DNA of 64,000 nucleotides from CAHJXF01 sp039936235 (GTDB lineage Bacteria; Pseudomonadota; Gammaproteobacteria; Burkholderiales; Burkholderiaceae_D): contig JBDTIS010000231.1 in NCBI GenBank assembly GCA_039936235.1, forward strand, positions 1-64,000, written 5' to 3'. The number at the start of each line of letters is the position of its first letter. The first letter of the stretch is position 1. The notes under the pieces were generated by a model. That model saw nothing but the letters and a program-made list of their open reading frames with translations. It ran no database searches and was not told the DNA's origin. Below are positions 1 through 8,488 of the stretch, one piece after another. A program made the position numbers and the translations under genes.

Positions 1-2615
1 TGGCGCAAGAAATTCAAAAGGGCGAACGCGTCGAAGTGACCGGCTCCGCGATCCGTCGCGTCGATGCAGAAACCGCGGTCCCGGTCACGGTCATCAAGAT
101 CGACGACCTGAAGAAGGAAGGCGTCACAACGACCGAACAGGTTCTCGCGCGCATTTCGGCCAGTCAGGCCACACAGGCCACGAGTCAGTCGGTCGGGCTG
201 GGCACCGGCGGCGCGTCGTTCGCCGACCTGCGGGGCCTCGGGACCACCAAGACGCTGGTTTTGTTGAATGGCCGGCGGATCGCCAACAACGCGATCGATT
301 CATCGGCGCCCGACCTGAACATGATTCCGTTCGCCGCGCTCGAGCGCGTCGAGGTTCTCCGTGATGGCGCATCGGCTCTCTACGGAACCGATGCGATCGG
401 CGGCGTGATCAACTTCATCACCCGCAAGGACTTCACCGGTGGCGTCGTCACGATCGGTGCCGATCGTCCGATCTCGCATGGTGGAGACGCGACGAACGCG
501 AACATCGCCTACGGCTTCGGTGACCTGCAGACCGACCGCTTCAACGTGTTCGGCGTATTCGATTATCAGAAGCAGGATCCGATCCGCGCATCGCAGCGCG
601 CATATATCGACAAGCTGCAGAAGACCTCGCCGACGACGTTTCCCGGCCAGTACAACCAGGGCGGAAACGTGCAGAGTCCCGTGGCGCCCGGCTGCGGCGC
701 CCCGAACGGTGTCTTCCTGGGTAGCCTTGCGGCCGGCGGCGACAAGACCTGCGGCTATCTCTATGCGCGCCAGGTCGACCTGATTCCCAATACAGAGCGT
801 TTCTCCGGCCTGCTCAAGGGCACTGCCGCGATCTCGGATCAGTTGCAGCTGAACCTGGAGTATTTCGGCGCGTTCAACCGAAACAACACGTTGATCGCAG
901 GCGTCCCGTACGGCGCGCTGCGGATCAATCCGGGGACTCCGTTCTTCCCGGGTAACGGCATCACTCCGCTGCCGACGGCGTTCACCCTCGATCCGGCGTA
1001 CAGCGCCGGCGGCGGCTCGCTACCCGGCGCGGTCAAATTGCGCTGGCGCGACCAGGTCAGCGGTGGGCGGCAGGAGCGTACGGACAACACGCAGCACCGC
1101 CTCGTCTTCTCCGCGACCGGAACGATCGTCGGATGGGACTATCAGGCCGGCGTGGCGTACAACGAAAACATCATCAAGGATTACATCACCGGCGGATACA
1201 CGGACGGAACCATCGTCACGCCAGCAGTATTGAACGGCACCATCAATCCGTTCGGACCGCAGACCCCGGCTGGCACGGCAGTACTCGCCGGCGCAATTCG
1301 CAAAGGGCAGTTGTTCGAAGCCATCGGCAAGGTCTCGACAGTCGACGGCAAGGTGAGCCGGGATCTGGGCGACTGGCTCGGCGCAGGAACACCGGTGGCC
1401 ATCGCCATCGGTTCGGAATTCCGCTACGAGAAATTCAAGGAAGTCGCGAAAGTGGACCTCGCGACGGCGCTCGTTTCGAGCACAGGGTTCGATCCGGCGA
1501 CGAACAACGTAGGTGCCCGCCATGTCGCCGGCGTATACACGGAAATGAACGTTCCGCTTCTGAAGACGCTCGACGTGACCGGCTCCGTGCGCTACGACAA
1601 GTACAGCGATTTCGGCAGCACCACGAATCCCAAGCTGGCATTCCGCTTCCAGCCGATTCAGCAAGTCCTCTTCCGGGGATCGGCCTCCAAGGGCTTCCGT
1701 GCGCCCGATCTCTACGAATTGAACGCACCGGTGACCTACACGAATACGGCGAACAACGACAGCGATCCGACTCGTTGCCCCGGTGGCAATCCGATCCCCG
1801 GGGTGTCCAGATCCGACAACTGCGCGGTGCAGTTCCAGTCGCAGTCGGGTGGTAACACGGCGTTGAAGGCAGAAACCGCGAAGAACGTGAGTATCGGCAT
1901 GGTGATCGAACCGATGGCCGATCTCAATTTCTCGGTGGATTATTTCCGCATCGGCCTGCAGAAGCAGATCGGCGGGCTGGCCGACGTGACCGTCTTCGCC
2001 GCTCCGGCCAAGTACGCATCCCTGTTCCATCGTGCGCCGGACGGTCATCTGTCGACCGACGGTTCCGAATGTCCGGGTCCGGATTGCGGTTATGTCGACT
2101 TGCGCACGCAGAACCTCGGAGGCATCGTCACCAACGGCGTCGACTTCAGCGCGAACTATCGCTACCGTCCTTCGGCCGCGATCGGAACGTTCACGGTCGG
2201 ATTCAACGGGACCTGGGTCCACAAGTACAACTACCAGAACGAACAGGGTGGCGACTACATCGAGAACGTAGGGATCTATTCCGGTGCCGGTCCGATCTTC
2301 CGCTGGCAGCAAAGCCTGAACCTAGGCTGGACCTATGGACCGGTCAGTCTCGGTGTCGCCAATCGCTTCAAGACGGGCTACTCCGATCAGAATGCCGGTG
2401 ATGAGAACAACCGCGTCGGATCGTATTCGGTGTGGGACATCTACGGCACGTGGACGCCAATCAAGGTCGTTTCGCTGACCGTCGGCATGCGCAATGCCTT
2501 CGATCGGCAGGCCCCGTTCTCGAACCAGTCGGCGACTTTCCAGACGGGTTACGATCCCCGTTTCACGGATCCGACCGGACGGGCGTTCTACATGCGCGGT
2601 ACCTACAGCTTCTAA
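1..2615 (+). CDS. TonB-dependent outer-membrane receptor (5' end outside window)
   Basis: The frame is open to the left edge (first whole codon at 3), so signal peptide and true start lie outside the window; about 870 residues are visible. The visible N-terminus is a TonB-receptor plug domain: it begins with VEVTGSAIRR and contains the hallmark RDGASALYGTDAIGGVINF near nt 357-415. The rest is a beta-barrel rich in aromatic and Asn/Gly residues, and the protein ends in ...TYSF, a terminal Phe as expected for BAM-inserted barrels. Such receptors take up siderophores, cobalamin, sugars or peptides using TonB energy. Nothing adjacent reveals the substrate. An intrinsic terminator follows 33 bp after the stop, so this is the last gene of its transcript. 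Confidence 0.9.
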   Translation, partial: AQEIQKGERVEVTGSAIRRVDAETAVPVTVIKIDDLKKEGVTTTEQVLARISASQATQATSQSVGLGTGGASFADLRGLGTTKTLVLLNGRRIANNAIDSSAPDLNMIPFAALERVEVLRDGASALYGTDAIGGVINFITRKDFTGGVVTIGADRPISHGGDATNANIAYGFGDLQTDRFNVFGVFDYQKQDPIRASQRAYIDKLQKTSPTTFPGQYNQGGNVQSPVAPGCGAPNGVFLGSLAAGGDKTCGYLYARQVDLIPNTERFSGLLKGTAAISDQLQLNLEYFGAFNRNNTLIAGVPYGALRINPGTPFFPGNGITPLPTAFTLDPAYSAGGGSLPGAVKLRWRDQVSGGRQERTDNTQHRLVFSATGTIVGWDYQAGVAYNENIIKDYITGGYTDGTIVTPAVLNGTINPFGPQTPAGTAVLAGAIRKGQLFEAIGKVSTVDGKVSRDLGDWLGAGTPVAIAIGSEFRYEKFKEVAKVDLATALVSSTGFDPATNNVGARHVAGVYTEMNVPLLKTLDVTGSVRYDKYSDFGSTTNPKLAFRFQPIQQVLFRGSASKGFRAPDLYELNAPVTYTNTANNDSDPTRCPGGNPIPGVSRSDNCAVQFQSQSGGNTALKAETAKNVSIGMVIEPMADLNFSVDYFRIGLQKQIGGLADVTVFAAPAKYASLFHRAPDGHLSTDGSECPGPDCGYVDLRTQNLGGIVTNGVDFSANYRYRPSAAIGTFTVGFNGTWVHKYNYQNEQGGDYIENVGIYSGAGPIFRWQQSLNLGWTYGPVSLGVANRFKTGYSDQNAGDENNRVGSYSVWDIYGTWTPIKVVSLTVGMRNAFDRQAPFSNQSATFQTGYDPRFTDPTGRAFYMRGTYSF

Positions 2616-2647
2616 GAACCTGATCTGGATTCTGGAAGCCCGTGTGA

Positions 2648-2677
2648 AAGCCGTGAGCGCAAGCTCACGGCTTTTTT
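2648..2677 (+). terminator. Rho-independent terminator of the TonB receptor gene
   Basis: An 11-bp perfect stem (2648-2658 with 2663-2673) with a GCAA tetraloop runs into a six-T tract at 2672-2677. It lies just downstream of the receptor stop codon. It is the only textbook intrinsic terminator I found in the window. The next 210 bp up to the antiporter contain no recognisable gene. Confidence 0.93.
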
Positions 2678-2889
2678 GCTTTGGGGGTGGCGCTCGACTA
2701 CCGATCCGTGGCGCATGCGTCGGGACGGGTTGGCGATCTATCGTCGGATCTCGAATGATACGAACTCCGCGATAATCGTCTGCGGTCGCGCTGTCAGGGC
2801 CTTCACCCCACCCCACGAGGTTCAAGCTGTCCTTCGTCGACTGGTTCCCTGCACGGGCCGACGGCCTGCCGCTCTTCAGCGGCGCGTCG

Positions 2890-4059
2890 ATGCTGCTGGC
2901 CGCGCTGCTGTTGGGGGGCTACGCCTGCGGCGAAGCGGCCAGACGCTGCGGCCTGCCGCGTCTCACCGGGTATGTCGTACTCGGCCTGCTGGTCGGTGAC
3001 ACCGGCACCGGCTGGCTCGGAAGCGATGTGCGCGAGCTGTTGCGCCCGTTCGTCGAGGTCGGGCTGGCGCTGCTGCTGCTCGAGCTCGGCCAGCGGCTCG
3101 ACCTGCACTGGATGCGCCGCGAACGCTGGTTGTGGGTCATCGCCGGCGGCGAGATCGCGCTGACCTGGCTACTGTCGTTCACGGCACTGAAGGTCTTCGA
3201 CTTCTCGCACGCCGAGGCGGCCTTCCTCGCTGCCGCGGTCGTGTCCACGTCGCCGGTCGTCGTGATGTACGTCGCGCGCGAAGAGAGCGCCGACGGCCAG
3301 GTCAGCAACCGCGTGCTGGCGCTGACGGCGATCAACAGCCTCGCAGCGTTCGTCCTGGCGACACTGCTGCTGCCACTGCTGCGTGTCGAGCGTGGCGGCA
3401 ACAGCCTGATGGAGATCGCGGCGATGATGCTTCATCCGGCCTGGCGCCTGGTCGGCTCGGTACTGCTCGGCGCCTTCGTCTTCGGCCTCTATCGCTTCTG
3501 CGCGCGCTGGTACGGGAAGCGTCCGCAGGCGCAGTTCGTGCTGGCGATCGGCATGGTGCTGCTGACGATCGGACTCGCCGACGGGCTGGACCTGTCGGTG
3601 CTGTGCGCGATCCTGACGATCGGCGTGCTGATCAAGAACGCCGATCCGCAGCGTCGCATCCGGCACATCGAATTCGGATTCACGTCGGAGGTGATGTCGG
3701 TGATCCTGTTCATCGTGGCCGGTGCCTCGGCGCACTTCAGCGCGGCGCCCGGCATCCTCGCCGCCGCATTGCTGCTGGTCGTCGTCCGCTTCGTCGCGAA
3801 GCTGTTGCCGGTCTTCGCGATCTCGCCGCTGACTCCGCTCGGACTGTCGCGTGCCGGACTCGTCGGGCTGGGACTGATGCCACTATCCGGCTTCACGGCA
3901 CTGGTGCTGGTCGATCCGGCGGCTGCGGGCTTCGCGGCCAACGGGCGGCTGATCGCGGTATTCCTGACGGCCGTCGCGATCCTCGAGCTCACCGGGCCGC
4001 TGATGGTGCAGTTCGCGTTCCGCCGCGCGCGCGAGACGCATCCGGTCGACGAAGCATGA
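2890..4059 (+). CDS. cation:proton antiporter, CPA2 type (sodium/hydrogen exchanger family)
   Basis: A 389-residue inner-membrane protein made almost entirely of hydrophobic helices (10 or more), ending in a short polar tail. Length and spacing of helices match the CPA2/Kef-type exchanger domain without the cytoplasmic TrkA-N domain, so it is a bare transporter. A conserved STSP-containing helix lies near residue 119. It should exchange Na+ or K+ for H+. The ATG at 2890 has no good ribosome-binding site. The frame is open upstream, and a CTG at 2827 with GAGG six bases before it would add MSFVDWFPARADG before the first helix, so the real start may lie upstream. YbdK begins 22 bp downstream on the same strand. 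Confidence 0.82.
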   Translation: MLLAALLLGGYACGEAARRCGLPRLTGYVVLGLLVGDTGTGWLGSDVRELLRPFVEVGLALLLLELGQRLDLHWMRRERWLWVIAGGEIALTWLLSFTALKVFDFSHAEAAFLAAAVVSTSPVVVMYVAREESADGQVSNRVLALTAINSLAAFVLATLLLPLLRVERGGNSLMEIAAMMLHPAWRLVGSVLLGAFVFGLYRFCARWYGKRPQAQFVLAIGMVLLTIGLADGLDLSVLCAILTIGVLIKNADPQRRIRHIEFGFTSEVMSVILFIVAGASAHFSAAPGILAAALLLVVVRFVAKLLPVFAISPLTPLGLSRAGLVGLGLMPLSGFTALVLVDPAAAGFAANGRLIAVFLTAVAILELTGPLMVQFAFRRARETHPVDEA

Positions 4060-4081
4060 ACCGCGCCGAAGAGGCAACCCG

Positions 4082-5203
4082 ATGAGCCTTCCCTTCGCCC
4101 GATCCGACGCCGGCACGCTCGGCGTCGAGCTGGAACTGCAGTGCCTCAACACGCGCAACTACGACCTGTCGACTGCGCACGATCTGCTCGCGCAACTGGC
4201 GCGGCTGCCGTGCGCAGGCGAGATCAAGCCCGAGATCACGCAGAGCATGATCGAGCTGAACACCGGCGTGCATCGTCGCCACGACACGCTGCTCGCCAAC
4301 CTGAGTGCTCTGCGCGACGTGATGGTCGAGAAGGCCGAACTGCTCAACGTCCGCGTCGCCGGCGGTGGCACCCATCCGTTCCAGATGTGGAGCGATCAGA
4401 AGATCTTCGAAGGCGAACGCTACGAGATGCTGTGGAAGAAGTTCGGCTATCTCGCCAAGCAGTTCACCGTGTTCGGCCAGCACGTCCACATCGGTTGCGC
4501 GAGCGGCGACGAGGCGATTCGGCTGCTCCATCTGATGAGCGAACACGTACCCGCGTTCGTCGCGCTGTCGGGCGCGTCGCCGTTCTACCAGGATCGCGAC
4601 ACGCGCTTCGCGAGCAGCCGGCTGACGACCATCAACGCGTTTCCACTGTCGGGGACGATGCCGTTCGTGACCAGTTGGGCAAACTTCTCGGCCTACTACG
4701 AGCAGATGCGGCAGCTCGGCGTGATCGAGAGCATGAAGGACTTCTACTGGGATATCCGCCCCAAACCCGAGTTCGGCACGATCGAACTGCGCGTCTGCGA
4801 CACCCCGCTGACGATCGAGAAGGCCGCCGCGCTCGCGGCGTATGCGCAGACGCTCGCGCACGCGATGCGCGAAGACCCGACCCGGCAGCCGGTCGAGCAG
4901 ATCTACGCGGCCTACCGACACAACCGCTTCAACGCGGCACGTTACGGACTGTCCGGCGAATGGATCGACGTGAAGACCGGCGACCGCGGCCCGATCGGCC
5001 AGATGATCTGCCGCACGATCGACGGGCTGGCAACCGCGGCCGACGAGATCGGCACCAAGGCGCCTCTCGAGATGCTGTACCGCTCGGCGTCGTCGCGACG
5101 CAACGACGCGGACCTGCTGCGCGACATCTATGCGCAGACGCGGACCTTCTCCGACGTGGCGCATCGGCAGGCCGACATCTGGGCGCACGGCAGGGCAGGC
5201 TGA
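4082..5203 (+). CDS. ybdK: YbdK-family carboxylate-amine ligase (GCS2 superfamily)
   Basis: A 373-residue cytosolic enzyme starting MSLPFARSDAGTLGVELELQ, the typical GCS2 N-terminus in which the acidic GVELELQ segment binds metal-ATP. Further family blocks are GGGTHPF near residue 97, FGQHVHIG near 133 and RPKPEFGTIELRVCD near 223. YbdK proteins have weak glutamate-cysteine ligase activity; their physiological substrate is not settled. Length equals the family norm (about 370). GAGG stands nine bases before the ATG. It follows the antiporter by 22 bp and is probably co-transcribed with it. It ends 12 bp from the convergent TPM gene. Confidence 0.88.
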   Translation: MSLPFARSDAGTLGVELELQCLNTRNYDLSTAHDLLAQLARLPCAGEIKPEITQSMIELNTGVHRRHDTLLANLSALRDVMVEKAELLNVRVAGGGTHPFQMWSDQKIFEGERYEMLWKKFGYLAKQFTVFGQHVHIGCASGDEAIRLLHLMSEHVPAFVALSGASPFYQDRDTRFASSRLTTINAFPLSGTMPFVTSWANFSAYYEQMRQLGVIESMKDFYWDIRPKPEFGTIELRVCDTPLTIEKAAALAAYAQTLAHAMREDPTRQPVEQIYAAYRHNRFNAARYGLSGEWIDVKTGDRGPIGQMICRTIDGLATAADEIGTKAPLEMLYRSASSRRNDADLLRDIYAQTRTFSDVAHRQADIWAHGRAG

Positions 5204-5215
5204 CCTCGGTCCAAG

Positions 5216-5719
5216 CTAGAGTACGACCGGGCTGTCGTCCAGTTCATTGCGCCTCTGTTCGCCGATGCTGGCTGGAAAAGCGACCGCCAACGCCTGGTGG
5301 ATGGCCAGCAGCGCGTCGGTGACGCCCTTCTCGAAACGACCTTCGCGAAACTCCGCCTGCGCCACGCCACAGATCGTCGCCCACTGCGGATCACCGATGC
5401 GGCGCGACGCGGCACGATCCGCGACGACCTCGAGTTTCCGGTCGGCGACGTTGATGTACAGCAGCACGCCGTTGTTCTCTTCGGTGTCCCACACGCGGAA
5501 GGTACCGAACAGATCGAGCGCGCGCTGCCGGGTCGTCATGCCGCGGCGGACCTTGCGCAGCGGTAGCGCCGATTCGATGATCAGTCGCACTTCGCCGCGG
5601 TGAGCGTCTTCACCGGATGCGATGACCTGCTGCAGCCGCTTCATCGTATCGGCGTCGAACAGCGGGCGCGCGCCGCGGTGCGTTGCAGACAAATGCCGGA
5701 ACATTCGCGACCAGTCCAT
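5216..5719 (-). CDS. TPM-domain protein without membrane anchor
   Basis: A 167-residue protein with one TPM (YgcG/Psb32-like) domain over roughly residues 20-140, including GVLLYINVADRKLEVVADRA followed by the usual acidic and aromatic segment. It has no signal peptide and no C-terminal glycine tail, unlike its upstream neighbour. Its ATG overlaps the stop of that neighbour by one base (TAATG), implying translational coupling. The LemA-YgcG-TPM order is common in betaproteobacteria. The biochemical role of TPM proteins is unclear; envelope maintenance is only an inference. Confidence 0.85.
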   Translation of the reverse strand: MDWSRMFRHLSATHRGARPLFDADTMKRLQQVIASGEDAHRGEVRLIIESALPLRKVRRGMTTRQRALDLFGTFRVWDTEENNGVLLYINVADRKLEVVADRAASRRIGDPQWATICGVAQAEFREGRFEKGVTDALLAIHQALAVAFPASIGEQRRNELDDSPVVL

Positions 5720-6525
5720 TACCAGTCTCCAGACGCACCGCCGCCGCCGAAGTCCCCGCCGCCGCCGCTGAAACCACCGCCGCCGCCACCGAATCCGCCG
5801 CCACCACCGCCGCCGCCGCCACGCCCGAGCAGACTGCCGAGAATGCCGCCGACGATCATCGGCGTGATCGACCGGTTCAGCGCACGATTACCGGCCATGT
5901 AGCCGACCTGCCGCGAGCCGCGCCCGCGAAACAGCAGCGACACGATCACGAACAGCACGAACAGGGCGGGCAGCCCGAAGCCGAACGATCCGTTGCTGCG
6001 AACCTGTTCACGCTGCGGCGGCGGTGGCGGCAAACCCTCGCCGACCAGCAGCGACTCGATGCGGCCCACGCCGGCGACCAGGCCGCCGTAATAATCGCTC
6101 TGGCGAAAGTGCGGTGCGATGTCCTCGTCGATGATCCGCTTCGACTGCGCGTCGGTGATCGCACCTTCGACGCCCTTGCCGACTTCGATCCGCAGCCGCC
6201 GCAGGTCGCTCGGATTGTCCTTCGCGACGATCACGATCACCCCGTCGGCGACGCCCTTGCGGCCGATCTTCCACGCCTCCGCGACGCGTATGCCGTATTG
6301 CTCGATCTGCTCGGGCGCCGTCGACGCGACCGTCAGCACCGCGATCTGCGAGCCCTTCTGCCTCTCGTAGTCGGTCAGCTTCGCTTCGAGTGCCGATCGC
6401 TGGTCAGGCGTCAGCAGCGACGCACCGTCGGTCACGCGCGCCGTCAACGGCGGAATGGCCGCGAGATCCTGGGCCTGCGCGAACGTCGCACAGGCCGTGA
6501 GCACGAACGCCGCGAGGAAGCGCAT
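5719..6525 (-). CDS. YgcG-like TPM-domain protein with glycine-rich tail
   Basis: A 268-residue exported membrane protein. The start is taken at the ATG at 6525 because MRFLAAFVLTACATFAQAQ is a good Sec signal peptide; an in-frame GTG lies 12 bases further upstream. A TPM domain covers about residues 25-155 (LLTPDQRSALEAKL and DGVIVIVAKD are visible). A proline-rich linker, one transmembrane helix near residues 185-205 and a long Gly tail with scattered Ser, Asp and Phe follow, ending in GASGDW. The Gly tail is a family trait. It sits between lemA (12-bp gap) and the second TPM gene (1-bp overlap), so the three form an operon. Function unknown; envelope-associated. Confidence 0.88.
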   Translation of the reverse strand: MRFLAAFVLTACATFAQAQDLAAIPPLTARVTDGASLLTPDQRSALEAKLTDYERQKGSQIAVLTVASTAPEQIEQYGIRVAEAWKIGRKGVADGVIVIVAKDNPSDLRRLRIEVGKGVEGAITDAQSKRIIDEDIAPHFRQSDYYGGLVAGVGRIESLLVGEGLPPPPPQREQVRSNGSFGFGLPALFVLFVIVSLLFRGRGSRQVGYMAGNRALNRSITPMIVGGILGSLLGRGGGGGGGGGFGGGGGGFSGGGGDFGGGGASGDW

Positions 6526-6537
6526 GGGGGCAGCCAC

Positions 6538-7170
6538 TCAGAACTTGACGGTCGGCGCTTTGGAGACTTCCTTCTCGTTCTCCACCGTGAAGTTCTCCTT
6601 CGGCTTGTAGCCGAACACCATCGCGGTGAGATTGTTCGGGAACTGTCGAACGGTCACGTTGTAGTCGCGCACGGTCTGGATGTAGCGATTGCGAGCGACC
6701 GTGATGCGGTTCTCGGTGCCTTCGAGCTGTGACTGCAGGTCGCGGAAATTCTGGTCCGACTTCAGTTGCGGATAGTTTTCCGTGACCGCGATCAGCCGCG
6801 ACAGCGCACTGGTGAGCTCCCCCTGCGCAGCCTGGAACTTCTTGAAGGCCTCCGGATTGTTCAGCGTCTCCGGGGTGACCTGGATGCTGGTCGCCTTCGC
6901 GCGCGCCTCGGTCACGCCGATCAGCACGTCCTTCTCCTGGGCCGCATATCCCTTGACGGTGTTGACGAGGTTCGGCACCAGGTCGGCACGACGCTGATAC
7001 TGGTTCACCACTTCGCTCCACGCGGCCTTGACCGACTCATCTTTCGTCTGAAAGTCGTTGTAACCGCACGCGGAAAGCAGCGTCGCGCAAGCGGCGAGCA
7101 ATAGCAGGCGGGCAGTACCGAGCGGGCGGGCCGGGTGCGACGAGGCGGACGAGGCGATGGACATGCGCAT
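6538..7170 (-). CDS. lemA: LemA family lipoprotein
   Basis: A 210-residue protein. The ATG at 7170 is chosen because AAGGAAG precedes it at proper spacing; the frame stays open further upstream but that part is antisense to the EamA gene. Residues 20-35 form a signal peptide ending in LLSAC, so Cys35 is the predicted lipidation site, followed by GYNDF. The rest is the alpha-helical LemA domain with the typical block NQYQRRADLVPNLVNTVKGY and the C-terminal VFGYKPKENF. LemA proteins are anchored helical-bundle proteins of unknown activity, regularly next to YgcG/TPM proteins as here. It is the first gene of the three-gene operon. Confidence 0.93.
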   Translation of the reverse strand: MRMSIASSASSHPARPLGTARLLLLAACATLLSACGYNDFQTKDESVKAAWSEVVNQYQRRADLVPNLVNTVKGYAAQEKDVLIGVTEARAKATSIQVTPETLNNPEAFKKFQAAQGELTSALSRLIAVTENYPQLKSDQNFRDLQSQLEGTENRITVARNRYIQTVRDYNVTVRQFPNNLTAMVFGYKPKENFTVENEKEVSKAPTVKF

Positions 7171-7220
7171 GGGAACTTCCTTGGATCGTTGACGAATGGG
7201 AGGCCGACGGAGCCGGCCGA

Positions 7221-8102
7221 CTAGGCGGCAGTTTGGGGCAACGGTCGCGGGATCAACGCCGCGATCACGGCGATGCAGACGAGAGCCAGCGCTACGAAGT
7301 CGCGCCACGGCGGCGTCTCGCCCAGCATCACCATCCCCGAGAATACCCCGACGACCGGGATTAGCATCGACGACAGTCCGGCCGTTGTCGGAGGCAGCGT
7401 CCGGGCCACGGTGAACCAGATCAGGTTGCCGATCGCGAGCACCAGGATCGCGTTGTAGAGGATCGGCCACCACTCGACGCCGATCGGAATGCGCCATTGC
7501 GATCCCTCGAAGATCGCCGACGCGACGACGATGAACGGACATGCGACGGCCATCATCCAGAACGTCAGTGCCAGGGTGTCCATCATCAGCGTCGTCCGCT
7601 TGTAGACGTGCGTGCCCCAGGCCCATACGAACGCGGCGAGCAGCATCAGCGCGACGCCGAGCGGATGCGCGATCAATGCCGACCAGTCGCCGATGACGAG
7701 CAACGCGACGCCGGCGACCGCGCACGCGACGCCGATGCCGATCCGTGCGTCCGGCGGCTCGCGATAGACGACGATGCCGATCAGCGCGGCCCAGGCCGGC
7801 ATCGTGAAGCCGAGGATCGCCGCGCGACCCGCCGGCAGCATCGTGATCGCGAGCGTCACCACGATGTACCAGACAACGATGTTCGGCAACGACAGAGCCA
7901 CGATGCGGCCGAGCGATCTTTTCGGCAGCCGCAGCGACACGCCGCGCGCGACGAGCATCGCACCGAGCAGGACAGTCCCGAGGACGAGGCCGATGCTGCG
8001 AAACCATAACGGCGGCAACTCCATCACGCCGATCTTCATCACCGACCAGTTCATGCCCCACGCGAGCGTGAGGATGGCCAGCAGGGCGAGGGAGCGAAAC
8101 AT
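7221..8102 (-). CDS. EamA/DMT-superfamily permease
   Basis: A 293-residue inner-membrane protein with about ten hydrophobic helices arranged as two EamA repeats (residues about 5-135 and 148-285). It opens MFRSLALLAILTLAWGMNWSVMKIG, the usual DMT first helix with a central W-G-x-N-W segment. Drug/metabolite transporters of this type export amino acids, purines or other small metabolites; the substrate cannot be read from the sequence. GAGG lies ten bases before the ATG. It ends 51 bp before lemA on the same strand. Upstream lies a repeat-filled gap shared with pyrF. Confidence 0.88.
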   Translation of the reverse strand: MFRSLALLAILTLAWGMNWSVMKIGVMELPPLWFRSIGLVLGTVLLGAMLVARGVSLRLPKRSLGRIVALSLPNIVVWYIVVTLAITMLPAGRAAILGFTMPAWAALIGIVVYREPPDARIGIGVACAVAGVALLVIGDWSALIAHPLGVALMLLAAFVWAWGTHVYKRTTLMMDTLALTFWMMAVACPFIVVASAIFEGSQWRIPIGVEWWPILYNAILVLAIGNLIWFTVARTLPPTTAGLSSMLIPVVGVFSGMVMLGETPPWRDFVALALVCIAVIAALIPRPLPQTAA

Positions 8103-8185
8103 GGTTCGTGATCCTCAGTTGACGGGTCTGGCCACAGCCACGCGGTGGCGGGTAGAATTCTGCCGCATTCGGTTCCTCAGGCATT

Positions 8186-8278
8186 GTCATCCGGAGCGCG
8201 GCGACGGATCTTGCCCCAGAAAACATCGAGCGCACCGATGCTTCGTAGTCGAGACGGCAGATGTTCGTTCGGAGTGAC
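8186..8278 (+). repeat. interspersed palindromic repeat, family C, degenerate copy
   Basis: A 93-bp element beginning GTCATCCGGAGCG and ending TTCGGAGTGAC, which are near inverted complements. It belongs to the widespread intergenic class whose ends read GTCATTCCGA and TCGGAATGAC. It is one of three repeat blocks that fill the 386-bp gap 8103-8488 between the divergent EamA gene and pyrF. No gene is visible in that gap. Confidence 0.7.
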
Positions 8279-8290
8279 GAACAGGCCCAT

Positions 8291-8342
8291 GTCGTCCCGA
8301 GCAGGTTCATGTAGTCCCGAGCAGGTTCATGTCATCCCGAGC
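8291..8342 (+). repeat. 20-bp tandem direct repeat (two and a half units)
   Basis: Two 20-bp units at 8291-8310 and 8311-8330 differ at a single position and share TCCCGAGCAGGTTCAT. A third partial unit (GTCATCCCGAGC) forms the left end of the next family C element. The pattern looks like slippage duplication of the left edge of a repeat element. Confidence 0.85.
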
Positions 8343-8447
8343 GCAGCGAGGGATCTCTTCCACGAAGCGCAACGTGCTGGCCGATGCGCCACGGTTCGGA
8401 TTCCTCGACTTCGTTCGGAATGACAAAGTGAATGCGTTCGGAATGAC
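8331..8447 (+). repeat. interspersed palindromic repeat, family C
   Basis: The left end GTCATCCCGAGCGCAGCGAG and the right end CGACTTCGTTCGGAATGAC (finishing at 8424) are imperfect inverted repeats, so the element can fold into one long hairpin. A second copy of the right edge (GTTCGGAATGAC) follows at 8436-8447. It is the best-preserved family C copy in the window and lies about 40 bp upstream of the pyrF start. Confidence 0.8.
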
Positions 8448-8488
8448 AAAAATGGATTCGTTGGGAAAGACATGCGAAGAGAGGTCCG

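Noticed and set aside
1020..2312. Minus-strand open frame of 430 codons opposite the TonB receptor
   Set aside because: No family similarity; the receptor frame is unambiguous throughout.
8139..8488. Possible insertion-sequence remnant upstream of pyrF
   Set aside because: Inverted-end repeats are present but no transposase-like coding sequence or target-site duplication is seen; better described as interspersed palindromic repeats.
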